A stretch of DNA of 64,000 nt from Diaporthe sp. PMI_573 (lineage: Eukaryota > Ascomycota > Sordariomycetes > Diaporthales > Diaporthaceae), in assembly GCA_021399435.1 (NCBI GenBank), contig JAJTUP010000006.1, positions 372,001 through 436,000 of the forward strand, given 5' to 3'. This document shows positions 33,887 through 45,410 of this stretch, piece by piece. Made by a program: the position numbers and the translations under genes. Positions within the stretch are counted from its first letter, which is position 1. Each line of letters begins with the position of its first letter. Under the pieces are notes generated by a model. The model was not told where the DNA came from and made no database searches. It saw only the letters and a list, made by a program, of their open reading frames with translations.

Positions 33887-36800
33887 CTAGGCATGATGAT
33901 GCTCCTCCGCCCGCAGCTGAATGACTGGCCGGAAACGGCTCTCGACCTGAACACCCACACAATACCAGTACGTCGCCCAGAGGTTCGTCGCGCACCCCTG
34001 CCCCTCGCTCCCCAGCAGCTTGTTCCAAGTATACAGCTGCTGCAGCGAGACGTCGTTGCGACCCGCGAGGGTGCTACACGTGTCGTCGGCCACCGCCTGC
34101 GCGTACTTGTTACAGCTGTCCACAGCGTTGCCGTCCTGGGTAGGCGAAGGGATGTTAGGAGTGGTTGTTGTTATTGGGGTCGTGGCCGTGGGCGTCCCAC
34201 CACCCGTCGAGCTCACGCCCACGCAGTAGGCCTGCCCCAGCCAGAAGTTGTTCACGCAGTCTGTCGACACGGCCGGGTTCCATGAGAAGAACTGCGCGTT
34301 GCTAATGCCGTAGGCAGAGGCCACGGAGCCGCATGAGTCGCCGTCTACTACGACGTGCCACTTGTTACAGTCTGCTGGTTGGCCTGTGTGAGTTGGTCCC
34401 GGCGGTACTGGCTGCGACGTGGTGGTCGTGGTCGTGGGCGTCCCACCACCCGTCGAGCTCACACCCACGCAGTAGGCTTGCCCCAGCCAGAAGTTGTTTA
34501 CACAGTCCGTTGACACGGCCGGGTTCCACGAAAAGAACTGCGCGTTGCTGATGCCGTAGGCGGATGCCACAGAGCCGCAAGAGTCACCGTCCACCACGAC
34601 ATGCCATTGGTTACAGTCTGCTGGCTGTCCAGTGTGAGTTGGCCCAGGCGGCCCAGGCTGCGACGTGGTGGTTGTGGGAGGGGCAGAGGTAGTAGTTGGG
34701 GGAGTAGTAACCGGAGGAGTGTAGCCTGGTGCGCGAATGCAGTATGCCATATCTGGCACCCAAGTCAGGAACAATTCCACCGAGAGAATGTGTTGAAAGC
34801 TTGTGTTCCAAATACTTACCAGGCCATAGATTTTGACATTGATCCCCAACTGCTGGGTTGAATGCGTAGAATTGGGCTTGAGTCAGTTCATAGATCTCGA
34901 GAATATCGGTGCTATTGGAAATTACAGTCAGTCAGGGTTCTTGCAATCACATGCGTGAGATATTCACTTACCAACCCCAGCCATCCGGCACGTCGACAAA
35001 CTCGGTACAGTTCTCAATGGCACCCTCCTATTTTCGACATCAGCTGTCAATTATTCCATGCTCACGGGCATGGTAACTCACCCTGATGGGAAACTCATAA
35101 CTGGGGCCCGCAGGCTCGGGGACCGGCTCCCCCACATACTGTTTGCCACAGTACCTCAGGTTCGCGTCAAAGGCGCAATCCGGGGTTGTGTAGTTGGCCA
35201 AATCGGCATTCCACTGGGCAAAGTCGTCGTACCGAACCCCGTACAGATCAGCCACCCGCTGGCACTGGTTGACCCAAGACGTCCCCGCGATGGCTTGGGC
35301 GGACTGGAACTCCGCCCCGTCAAAGTAGCGGTAGCAGTCTGTGCGCGTACCAGGAGCCAGCGGCAGCTGCGTCGGTAAGTTGGCAATGTCTGTCGTGGTG
35401 CTGGCCGGTGTCTCCGGCACAGCTGAGGTGAACGGGATGGTGGTAATGTCAGTGGGCCGCCAGCCCGGTCTTCCGGAGTAGGTGTCAACTGTGATTATGG
35501 GGGGTTGTCTGTTATTTTTCTACTCATCATGGAACAACAACAGTTAGAAAGGTTAACTCACTATCGCCGACGGCTTGGATGCAGTAGCTTTCATAGGCAA
35601 ACAGGTTCGTGCAATTTTGGTAGAGGCTGGGGTTGAGGAAGAAGAAATCTTCCAGCGAGATTTCGAACCGCACCACTAGCAAGTTGCAGTACTCATCAGG
35701 CTGCACTTGGTAGAACTTTCCGCACCGCTCGTTGGAGCCTTGGGCCATGTCTGTAGGCACCGGAGCTGGTGTTATAGCTGTCGTGGGCGCCAGGGTGACC
35801 TGAGGAGGATCGACGTATTCATCCCCTGGCGGAGACACGCACAGCTGATCGCCGACCATCTTGTCGAGGTTGTAGCACCCGGCATTCAACACCTTCGATT
35901 TTATCAGTGTAAACGCCTAACTCTCAACTACACCTCAATACAAGAGGAGAGTCTTACTGGGTTCCATGCTTTGAGAAGCACCTCTGTGGTGTTCGCTGCC
36001 TTTGCTATGGCGCTGCAGGTCGTGTTGCTTTCCACGGTTGCGACGCGGCACTTGTTCTGCAGACAAAGAGTACCGGTCGTGGGGAAACCATTGCACCAAG
36101 CCGGCAGCTGGTTGTCAGTCAACAACCAAGCTGTTGATATACCCTGGGCCGTTGAAATGCTGTGGCAATCATCCCCAGCTTGGAGCTGATATGTGGTTCC
36201 AGCACACGGCGCTGGTGTTGGGTCCGGCAAGGGAGATCTGCGTGGTTTTGTTCAGCGCTCGCATATACGGAAAGGATAGAATAAGAGCACCACTACTAAC
36301 ACGGAGAATGGCAATGAAGATGTTGTCATGGGCATCCCTTCGACTTTGCAGCTCGATGTCTTGGATTGGTAGACGGACTGGCTCTGAATAGCCGGTCCAT
36401 CATAAAATGGGACACTGGCCTGCAACCTCAGCGAGAGAATGAAGCACATGTCACAAGAGTCTGCCCGGGTGCCATTCGCGACAATGTCCGTGAACCGTAT
36501 TGGACTGTCCCCGGGGTCGTCAACGGTGGCCGCACTGCCAGCGACCACATTGCACCACCGTCCGCTCTCCTTCAGACAGGTCAGCGAGAACTGGTAGCGC
36601 AAGATACTAGGAATGTAGGAGAGCGGCGCCCCGCCCTCGTCGTCGTAGCCCTCCCACGTGTCGTCTGCGCACGACGACGCGATGGCGGTCTCGTACGTGC
36701 CGAGGGCCTGCTCGCACTCGGGCGTGCACGAGCTGCTGAGCGTCGACTCCGAGTAGAAGTAGCCGTAGCGGAACCGTGGAACCGGCCGGCTACAGGCGAC

Positions 36801-36935
36801 ATCAGCCGTCAACGCGCTCAGGCAGCCCTCAGAGAGCCCGGCTGGTGCGCTTTCTGGGGTGAAGAGCTGGATGGCATCCACGGCTTGGAGAAGGTAGTGG
36901 ACGAGCAACCAGCTGAAAATATACGGAGAAGGCAT
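33887..36935 (-). CDS. Secreted multi-LysM chitin-binding protein
   Basis: Seven exons on the minus strand give 888 residues: 36935-36301, 36237-35958, 35892-35562, 35488-35082, 35027-34972, 34911-34820, 34752-33887. The signal peptide is MPSPYIFSWLLVHYLLQAVDA; an ATG 24 bases upstream (36959) is an alternative start. Residues 22-211 form a Cys-containing N-terminal domain with no LysM. About eight LysM modules follow, the first four at roughly 226-270, 272-330, 355-410 and 450-515 (the fourth degenerate). The others are near 555-610, 647-696, 729-778 and 814-866. Typical motifs are DDCHSISTAQGIS, QFYAFNPAVG..C and NFWLGQAYCVG. Pro/Thr-rich linkers separate the last ones. LysM modules bind chitin oligomers. 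In fungi such proteins shield hyphae or work beside chitinases, and this one is divergent from a GH18 chitinase gene. No membrane anchor or enzyme domain is seen. Confidence 0.88.
34188..34679 (-). repeat. 246-base tandem duplication of one LysM module
   Basis: Two head-to-tail copies (34188-34433 and 34434-34679) encode 82-residue units, each a Pro/Thr linker plus one LysM. Over the folded module the proteins differ at about one residue (CNQWH versus CNKWH), while the DNA differs at many third positions. Confidence 0.9.
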
Positions 36936-37633
36936 CGTGAACGACAGTTGCCCATGCATCAAAGGAGTGACAGAAGACACCTCGGGGTCTTGTTTTTATC
37001 TTCTAAGTTCCACCCTCGACAAAAAAAGGGGGGCCTTTGGCGGAATGGTAGCCGTCAATCCGTACCTTTTGTCATTCGATTTTCAATTATATTTATCTTG
37101 CAGCTAAAACACGCGATTGGGATATCACCTTAGGCTACATAACGGCCTTGGTTTTCGACTATGCAATGCATTGGAGTGGTTCTCATTTCCTTTCTGACCA
37201 CCCGTCCAGCTGTTAGCTCTCTTTATGCCCCGCACCGAATGATACAAATCTGTTGCTTACAGGCTGAGACCAACATATGCCATTAGTCAGGTGTAGGTTT
37301 TTATTGATTGTTCACATTTGCCAGCCTGGTCTGCCACCTTCTGAGCATTGCATCGCCAAGGCAGCTGGTTTCGTGCCAAGGGCCGCTCCGAGAATCCCTC
37401 CGTGGAAGAATCCTTCCGTGATAAGAAGATGCCCAACCGAGTAATGCTGAGAGATCAGGGGGGGAAAGAAAAGGGGTTGTGAGAAACAGGAACAATCTTT
37501 AGGGTTGTGAGTTGAACTAGATAATACTGTCCAGCCGGCTTCATTTCTCAGTCAAAATGTCTCATACTCTGGCTGCTATTGCAAGCACTCCCACACTCTT
37601 TACCAGCAAACCTAGCTGTTGCTGTTACTCAAA
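36936..37633. promoter_or_regulatory. Shared divergent promoter region of the LysM and chitinase genes
   Basis: The 698 bases between the two start codons must hold both promoters. The region is AT-richer than its surroundings, with an A run at 37020-37028 and CT-rich tracts ahead of the chitinase ATG. No specific operator was identified. Confidence 0.55.
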
Positions 37634-40600
37634 ATGACATCTTCATACATTCTTTTACTTCTGTTCTTTTGTCTCCGTGCAATTCTTGCTATACCCGTAA
37701 ACCACGCTTCACTGACAGTCGATGATGCCGCGGGACAACCCCTTTGTCGAAATCTGATTTCGTATGTGCTGCTTGAACCCAACAATCGTGAACTCAAGGC
37801 TGGTGAAGCCTTCTTGCTGTATTGTTCTAACGCCCTGATTCAGACCTTTCGATTATTCGGCCAAGATCAGGAGCGAACAAGAGCTGCCAGTCTGTGACGC
37901 CCCTGGAACCTCAGCCAATGGCGCTGGGACTAGTCTAGTAGTTAGACAAGAATTGCCTGACGATTACACTTGCGGCGAGGGGAGACCTTGTCGAAATGGT
38001 AAGAAATACCTTGGGCCTTGGGCAGTGGCGTATCGCCCTTCATGGGATCTTCTATGTTTTATGTCTGCACGACACTTCTATGTACTAATTGCTGTACTCA
38101 GGTGCCTGTTGTCCCAAGGCGACGGGCGTGTGCAACTACGGGCCCAAAGCATGCGGCACCAACGACATCAGTCCCAATGACGTCTGCTGGTCAAACTGCG
38201 ATGCAAAGGCGGAATGCGGTCGCTATGCCGAGACGCCGGGGACGAAGTGTCCTCTGAATGTTGTAAGTACCAATCTATCACATGTCATTGTGCAAGTGGA
38301 TATGTATATTTACAGTGCAACTCTATTCTAGTGCTGCTCACAATTCGGATTCTGTGGGACGGCGGCCGACTTCTGCAAAGTCACAGACGACGACGAGACC
38401 AGCTGCCAGAGTAATTGCGACCAGCCCGGTCCCAAGGACAAGGATGGCAACGTCCAGAAACGAATCATTGGCTACTACGAGGCATGGAACTACAAGAAAG
38501 CCTGCGTGGGTATGGGATTCAAGGATATCCCAGTAGATGCCCTCACACACGCTTATTTCAGCTTTGCCTATATCACTCCCGGAGACTTCAAGGTGGCCCC
38601 TATGGACGACCTACCCAGCTCACTTTTTGACGAATTCACCAGCATCAAGAAGCGTAACGCGGGCTTGAAGGCCGTCGTGGCGCTCGGCGGCTGGACCTTC
38701 AACGACAACGGCACTGCCACGCAACCAGTCTTCAGCAATATGGTCAGCACGGCCGCGAACCGGAAGCTCTTCATCGGCAATCTCTTCGGCTTCATGCGCA
38801 AGCATGGCTTCGACGGCGTCGATTTTGACTGGGAGTATCCTGGTGCTGGAGATCGCGGCGGCAAGCCCGAGGACGGCAAGAACTTTGTCACGTTCCTCAA
38901 AGAACTAGACGAGATGAACAACCAGCAGCCAAGGAAGTACATCGTGTCTTTTACCATCCCTACCAGCTACTGGTACCTTAGACACTTTGACCTCAAGGCC
39001 GTGGACCATGTCGATTTTGTCAATATCATGAGCTATGACCTCCACGGCGTTTGGGACGCGACCAACCCTATCGGGAGCAACATCTTCGCCCACTCCAATC
39101 TCACCGAGATCGAGGAGGCCCTGAACCTCTTGTGGAGGAACGACATCCCCGCCAAGAAACTCAACCTAGGTCTTGGCTTCTACGGTCGTAGCTTCACCCT
39201 CGTTGATCCTATGTGTACCACCCCTGGCTGCGGGTTCAGGGGCGGTGCCAACAAGGGGTCTTGTAGCGATAACTCCGGAACTCTCACGTATCGGGAGATC
39301 CAGCAAATCATCAAGGATAAGAAGCTCAAGCCGTACCACGACAAGAAGGCAGGCGTCAAATGGATCAACTGGGACCAGGACCAATGGGTATCATATGTAA
39401 GTTCATTGTTCTACTTGTTCAGCGTATGGACCGTTTTGGACTCAAGCTAATACTCATCTCAGGACGACGCGGACACGTTCAAGCAAAAGATTGAGTTTGC
39501 CAATGAGCAGGGACTTTCTGGTCTCTTAATTTGGGCCATTGACCAGGACACCAAGGATCTTGAGGCACTGCAGGGCATCGTGGCCCCGAAAAATCTCAAA
39601 TTATTCGCCAAGAAAGCTGAGAAGGAGGCTTTCTGGGAGGACGCCACTGTACCGGACTGCTACGTTACAGATTGTGGCGGATCATGCAAAAACGGTTGGC
39701 TGTCTATCGAACAACAGCCTTGTGGTGGAGCAAAGCCCGTCACCCGGCACTCCAAAGAAGCAGACAGCACTTTGTGCTGCCCGATGGAGGGAGCACCGAA
39801 GAAAGAGGACTGCACATGGCGAGGCAACGATCCGTGGTGCAATGGTCACTGCCACGACAACGAGGTAACACTGCAACTAAACCGTTGGGGTGATGGCAAA
39901 TATTGTGAGGACGGCAACAAGGCCTACTGCTGCGAGAGTCCCGTGGCGGAGGGACACCAGTGCTACTGGGCAGGCGTTGGCAAGAGCTGCAACAATGACG
40001 ATGTTGCCATGACCTTCTCGGGCACCTTTCTGCAGTTGATCGGCGACCTCGTCTCGACTCTGGGTGGAATGCGCGGCAAAGTGCTAGTGGATGCCGTCGA
40101 AGAGGCCGCCGACTTCTTCGGCATCGACGTGCTGAAGTACTACTGCTGTCCCAAGAAGGACGCCGAAGAGTTCGAAAATTGCAAGTGGCATGGCACGCCC
40201 GGGACCTGTTTCGACAACCACTGCCCCGTCGGCTCTCACTCGGTCCAGCTCACCGACAGCCCATACGGCGAGGGCGAGGACTGCTTCCCGCGCGTCGAGC
40301 GGACTCGCGTCTACTGCTGTGACCCGGTGAACGGTGCCTCGCCCTTCCTGCCCGTCGAGCTTGGGAAGCTCTTCCCCAACCCGCCGACGGGCGACGACGT
40401 TGACACGGACCATGAGCTCAACACGGACGACGATAGCGACGATCCGGATGATACAGCCTTCAGCTTCGTGGTCATGACATCGCCCGAAGAGCTGCAGGTG
40501 TCGCTGGATAAACGGGATGGCTCCCATTGGGCCTTGTTCAACTGCACCGATACCGATTTAGAAGAGGAGCAGACGATACAGATGGCCTGTACAGATGTCA

Positions 40601-43266
40601 GTGAGAACAGTAACTGCCACAAGATCGGTCTGGGACACGGCGTCCCCGGCACGATTCTCCAGATGCCGCGTGGTTGCGGACCGGGCAAGTACGCTGTTGC
40701 AAAGGAGATGAAGATGGCGAAGAACCAGATCCTGCCGCGAGACCTCGACAGTCTGGGCCATAAGCCCGTCATCTATGACCTGACCTTTGACTATGACTTC
40801 CAACGCGTGCCTCGCGACCTCGGCAACACGCAGCTTCGTATCGACTACAGCAACGAGCCGGGGTACTGGGACGGGGTCGTGGCGGCCGCCGTGACAGACA
40901 AGAAGAAACGAAAGCGATCTCTCGCCGACGCCGGGAACAATCACAAGCGCTGGCTGGAGGCCGAGTTTCGTGACGATGCTCACTTTGGCGGCCTGAGCAC
41001 TGAGGAGTTCCACAAGCGCTGGTTCGGCGAGACGGTGCTCGAGTGGCTCGGCATGATGACAAAGGGCGAGATCAAGAAGACATTCAAGCACAACCTCGAC
41101 GACGTCTACACGGCCAAGATTGTCGAGGAGCGGTGGGACTGTCCAGGCCGGGACGGTTACCTGCTCGCCCAGGCCCAGGCCAACGTCAAGGTCGGCACCA
41201 GCTTCGGCTTCTCCCTCATCGCCACCAGCCTCTTCCCCCTGGACCTGAGCAACTCGTACCTGACCTTCAGCAACAACGGCGAGATCACCTGCACCTTCAC
41301 GCTCGAGGCCCTGGTCCGCTTCAGGTACGACAGCAAGGACCGCCAGCTCGGCAATCCCATCCCGTTCCCAGGGGCCGGCATCAGCATCCCCGGAATCGCC
41401 ACCATCGGCCCGCAGCTCGTCCTTTATGGCCGCATCGAGGCCGGCGTCACCATTAGCACCACAGTCGAGGCCAAAGTCGACGTCGTCTCGTGGGAGTACG
41501 ACTACCGGCTGCCGGCCGAGATCGAGCCCGAGAACCCGGACAAAGCCGAGTACGGCGAGACGGGCGACAAGAACGGGCTGCTGGCGCCGACCTTTTATGC
41601 CGGCGTCCTGGCGGAGGGAGACGCAAAGGCGCATCTGATTGCCTCGCTCGAGTTTGGCGTCAACTTTGACAAGAAGTGGGACGTCGGCTCGCTCACAGCC
41701 CAGGTCACAGCCGACAGCTGGCTCGGTGTCAATGTGGCGGCCGGCGTCAGTACCGAGGCTTCATGCCCCTTCACCTGGGGCATGAAGGCCGGAGTCGATC
41801 TCTATGCCAAGGCCGACGGATTCAAGTGGACCACCAAGCCGTACACGTTGCCCGGATCCGCCGAGTTCACCATCTACCCGGGCGGGACATGTCCGGACTT
41901 GACGTCGGCGGGTCCCAGCAGGCGAGAACTTGACGGCTACCACCAGGCTGATGAAAACGGGACCACGGCACTGGCTGAGCGATCGCTGGAGAAGCGTGCT
42001 ATCGGCCCCTTCTTCCACATTCCTGTCGGAAACCTCATCTGCCCCAACTCGGAGCAGTCGGGTAAGGGGAAGGCCTGCGAGTCCATCTCAGGATGGGAGA
42101 GCTCCCAACTCGAGGGCGCCTTGAAGAGAAGGGACATGCCCGAGATCTCCGGAAACGAGACCGAAGAGGACCTCCACTGGTTGCTCCAACGTAGCACTGA
42201 CAGTAGTCGCACTGTGACCTTTTGCAAGTCGCAACGGTTGAAGGCGCCGCCGTACGAGACCAGTTCAACGCTGAGCACAGCAAGTCCCCCCCCCCCTTTC
42301 CCCTCTTGCGCAATGTTCTTGCTTGCGATAGTTTGTCTAACGCCACGTCTTTTACAGAAAGTGACCAAACTCCTGACCTATGATTACAAAACGCCGGGCA
42401 CATGCAACGACTTTGAGTTTGGCTCAGTGGATACCACTCGCGAACCTATAGGCGAAATCTACGCAACTGAGCACATCCTGGAGCTTCAGATGGTCGCCAT
42501 CTTTTTTGACAAGATGAACGACGAGTTCGGACCCAGGGCGTTCCCCCACTACCGTCCCGGCGTCGACCCCAACCTCAAGCAGAACTTCTGCCAGGCCATC
42601 GCCCAATTGTGGCGGGCTGTGCCGGCGGACTCGAGATTTGCCATGGACGGCGTGAAACGGGACCCCATTGACCACATCATGCCCGTGTTCTCGAGCAACG
42701 ATAACACGCACGTCAACGAGTTCGTCCTGCTGGAGAAGGGGGTCAACACGGCCAAGGAGGGCATGTGGGGCCGCAAGTCCATCAACGCCGACGACACCAT
42801 GAACAGCTACATGCAAGCCGAGCCAGACCGGGCTGTGAAGAACCTCAAGGACGTCATGACGGCGCTCAAGTACATGCAGGACCCGACCATCAACACGCGG
42901 CTGGTGGCCGAGAAGGAGCGGGTCCAAGCGCGGCTCAAGGAGCTGGACGAGGACATAATGCCCAAGTGGAACCGGCTGCAGTCGAATGGCAAGACCTGGG
43001 GCAAGTGGGAGTCGAAGGAACTCGCGTCCAAGTGGGACGAGTTCATGATAACGCAGGCCGCGAATGCAAAGGACAAGGCCGTCAAGTACATGGACGACAA
43101 CCTCAAGAACATTGAGGAAGCGTACGTCACGGAATACAATGAGGAGCAGGCTGAGAAGCCCGGCGAGGAGAACGAGGTGCTCAAGACACTCATCACGAAG
43201 ATTGAGGAGCTCGGAAAGGAGTGGAAACGATATAAAGACAATGCTTGGACGAATCCATTTGAGTGA
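37634..43266 (+). CDS. Killer-toxin-like GH18 chitinase (subgroup C type) with CBM18 and long C-terminal extension
   Basis: Six exons give 1744 residues: 37634-37761, 37844-37998, 38102-38262, 38332-39396, 39463-42279, 42358-43266. The signal peptide is MTSSYILLLLFFCLRAILA. A Cys-rich segment (about residues 87-142) precedes a hevein-type CBM18 chitin-binding module, CPLNVCCSQFGFCGTTADFC. The GH18 barrel (about 175-500) carries the catalytic DGVDFDWE (acid E316) and YYEAWNYKK, SFAYI, ALGGW strands. Next come three Cys-rich modules with CxWxG...C repeats, then a long beta-rich domain of unknown function with dibasic sites (DKKKRKRSL). The C-terminal region begins TEHILELQM and ends in a helical domain. 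The last intron is GC-AG (42280-42357). Such chitinases are modelled on the alpha subunit of yeast killer toxin and are thought to permeabilise chitin in walls of competitors or self. LysM modules are absent here but supplied by the neighbouring gene. Confidence 0.9.
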
Positions 43267-43974
43267 AACTGGGTACAGGCATGATTCATTAGGATATAAC
43301 AAACCCATATACCACATACCACATACCACATGCCACATACCACATACTGAGACAGTCCTCTGTATATAATAGACATTACATCTCGTTTTACGTGAAGAAT
43401 CGACTCAAAGTATTTTACCTGTTAACTACTCTGACAATGCATGTAAAGTAAAAAGAAATAAATAAATAAAAAAGGAAGAAAAGGAGAAGAAGAAACACAC
43501 AAACTTAGTAATGAATTCATCCACAATGATGTGTACCCTACTAAACCCTGCCTACATTTGATATGCCAAAGGCTATTGATGTCAATACAGGCCCTTTCCA
43601 AAGGCTACATCGGGGAGTCAGCGCAAAGAACATAATCATGCAATTCGTTATGGGTATAAATACCAGCAAGAATTCACAATTCAGCCAAGCACAAAGTAGA
43701 AGAATAGTGTTGTCAAAAGGGCTGATAATAAAGACCTGCTGGCAGATTTGGCAGAAGGACGTCCCGCTAACTTTGGTACAGGGAGTCAAAACACCGTTAC
43801 GTGCATATCTAACCTTGACGCTTATATGCCTATCCACTTGCATGCACGTCATCTTCCTGATCACTCCCTGTCGAAGCGACCCCTAACTCTCACTAACCAG
43901 GTGCATCAAGCAATCACTTTGTACGCCATGTGCCAGAAAATGGTACCACTCATCGCCCTGCCATTATAGCCAAG
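43267..43974. other. Intergenic region with chitinase poly(A) signals
   Basis: Three overlapping AATAAA words at 43457-43470 are likely poly(A) signals. The rest is AT-rich with no supported gene; it leads into the dsc3 start. Confidence 0.5.
43311..43345 (+). repeat. 7-base tandem repeat (ACCACAT)x5
   Basis: Five adjacent copies of ACCACAT, the fourth with G for A at its first base, lying 45 bases after the chitinase stop codon. Confidence 0.9.
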
Positions 43975-45042
43975 ATGAGTGGAGGCGGCAGCAGCTCGTC
44001 CTCGTCGCCCACGAAGCCACGCCACCAACACCTCCCGCCGCCGCTCAAGACGCCCGCACCACACCTCTCACCACACCATGGCGGCCCGACACCGCCCAAG
44101 CCGCAGTACACGCCGCCCCTGCTCCTCACCGTCCGCTTCTCGACCTCCATCCCCGACCTGCTCCTGGACATCCCGCACCCGGGCCGCACCACCGTCGCGG
44201 CGCTCAAGCACCTGATCCGCTCGCGCCTCGAGCAGCCCAACTCCCAGCGCCGCCTGCGCTTCATCCACAGCGGCAAGATCCTCCCGGACACCGCGGTCCT
44301 CGGCACCGTCCTCAAGGTCCTCCCGCCACCACCTTCTGCAGCAGCGGCCAGGGACGAGCATGACCCCAAGGGAAAGGGAAAGGGCAAGGCGGTCGATGGC
44401 GGCGGCGCGCCGCAGAGGGTCTACGTGAACTGCAGCATCGGCGACCTCCTCACGGACGCCGAGCTCGACGAGGAGAGGCGGAGGGCCGAGGAGCCCGTGC
44501 CCGAGCAGCAGGCTCCCGGCGCGGGGCTGTCGTCGCCGTACCCCTCGAGCCATTCGCCGCTGCCAGGCGGCGGCGCGGGCCCCGGCGCAGAAGGGCAGGA
44601 ACAACGCCAACAACAGCGGACGCCGCGCGGCTTCGACAGGCTCCTCTCGGCGGGCTTCACGGCGGCCGAGGTCAACCAGCTGCGGCTGCAGTTCCGCTCG
44701 ATCCAGGAGGCGCGCCACACGGCCGACACGCTGCCGAGCCCGGACACGCTGCGGGGCATGGAGGACGCGTGGATCGACAACAACAACGACGCCGCGCCCG
44801 CCGCGATGCCGACCGGTGGCGGGGACGAGGCCGAGGCGGTCGCCGCTGGAGGGGACGAGTTCGGCATCGCGGGTGTGCTGGACATCTTGCTCAAGGGCAT
44901 GTTCATCGGGTTTATTTGGCCGCTCGGGGCTATCGGGTGGCTTGTGCGGGACGAGGAGAAGATACCCAAGCGGATGAGGGTGTTTGTCTATTTTGGGTTC
45001 GTGCTGAGCTTGCTGATTGGCACGATCCGGGCCATTGGGTAG
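43975..45042 (+). CDS. dsc3: Dsc3, subunit of the Golgi Dsc E3 ubiquitin ligase
   Basis: Single exon, 355 residues from the ATG at 43975 (MSGGGSSSSSS). After a Pro/Ser-rich start comes a ubiquitin-like fold (LLTVRFSTSIPDLLLDIPHPGRTTVAALKHLIRSRL...RLRFIHSGKILPD). Then, past a low-complexity linker, is the fungal DUF2407 C-terminal domain: RGFDRLLSAGFTAAEVNQLRLQF and DTLRGMEDAWID. Two membrane segments follow, GVLDILLKGMFIGFIWPLGAIGWLV and VFVYFGFVLSLLIGTIRAIG. This order is that of Dsc3, which helps the Tul1-type ligase cleave SREBP (hypoxia and sterol response) and degrade orphan membrane proteins in Golgi/endosomes. The gene is very GC-rich compared with its flanks. Convergent with mtr4. Confidence 0.9.
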   Translation: MSGGGSSSSSSPTKPRHQHLPPPLKTPAPHLSPHHGGPTPPKPQYTPPLLLTVRFSTSIPDLLLDIPHPGRTTVAALKHLIRSRLEQPNSQRRLRFIHSGKILPDTAVLGTVLKVLPPPPSAAAARDEHDPKGKGKGKAVDGGGAPQRVYVNCSIGDLLTDAELDEERRRAEEPVPEQQAPGAGLSSPYPSSHSPLPGGGAGPGAEGQEQRQQQRTPRGFDRLLSAGFTAAEVNQLRLQFRSIQEARHTADTLPSPDTLRGMEDAWIDNNNDAAPAAMPTGGGDEAEAVAAGGDEFGIAGVLDILLKGMFIGFIWPLGAIGWLVRDEEKIPKRMRVFVYFGFVLSLLIGTIRAIG

Positions 45043-45410
45043 TGATCCCCTCGGGTGCTGTACTTGGGCGGCGTTGGGCGTTGGAGGGAGAACTATCTGG
45101 TACCGTCGTATGGCCGTTCAGAGGGATGGCGAGATATTTGAGATGCTTTCATCGGAGGACCGGGTGACGCAGCATCTGAGGGTCTGAAAAGTCACTGAGT
45201 TGGTCATTCATGACCGAACGCCGCGCATCGTTCCGGCCAGTCAACGACTGCATTTCGGTTCATGCTACGTGGCTCTCTGCACATTACCTAACGTCGCTAT
45301 GATCAATGGTATTTTCCCTTCCAAGAACTCCTGTTCAATGGGCATAAGCCAAAACCCGAGGTGGCGACAGTAGCCCAAACGAAATGCTTTCCTTCCATCC
45401 ATGAGCATAA
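45043..45410. other. Convergent intergenic region
   Basis: 368 bases between the stops of dsc3 and mtr4. Nothing recognised. Confidence 0.4.

Noticed and set aside
40558..41634. 358-codon minus-strand open frame inside the chitinase gene
   Set aside because: Shadow of the chitinase coding frame; no start context, no recognisable domain.
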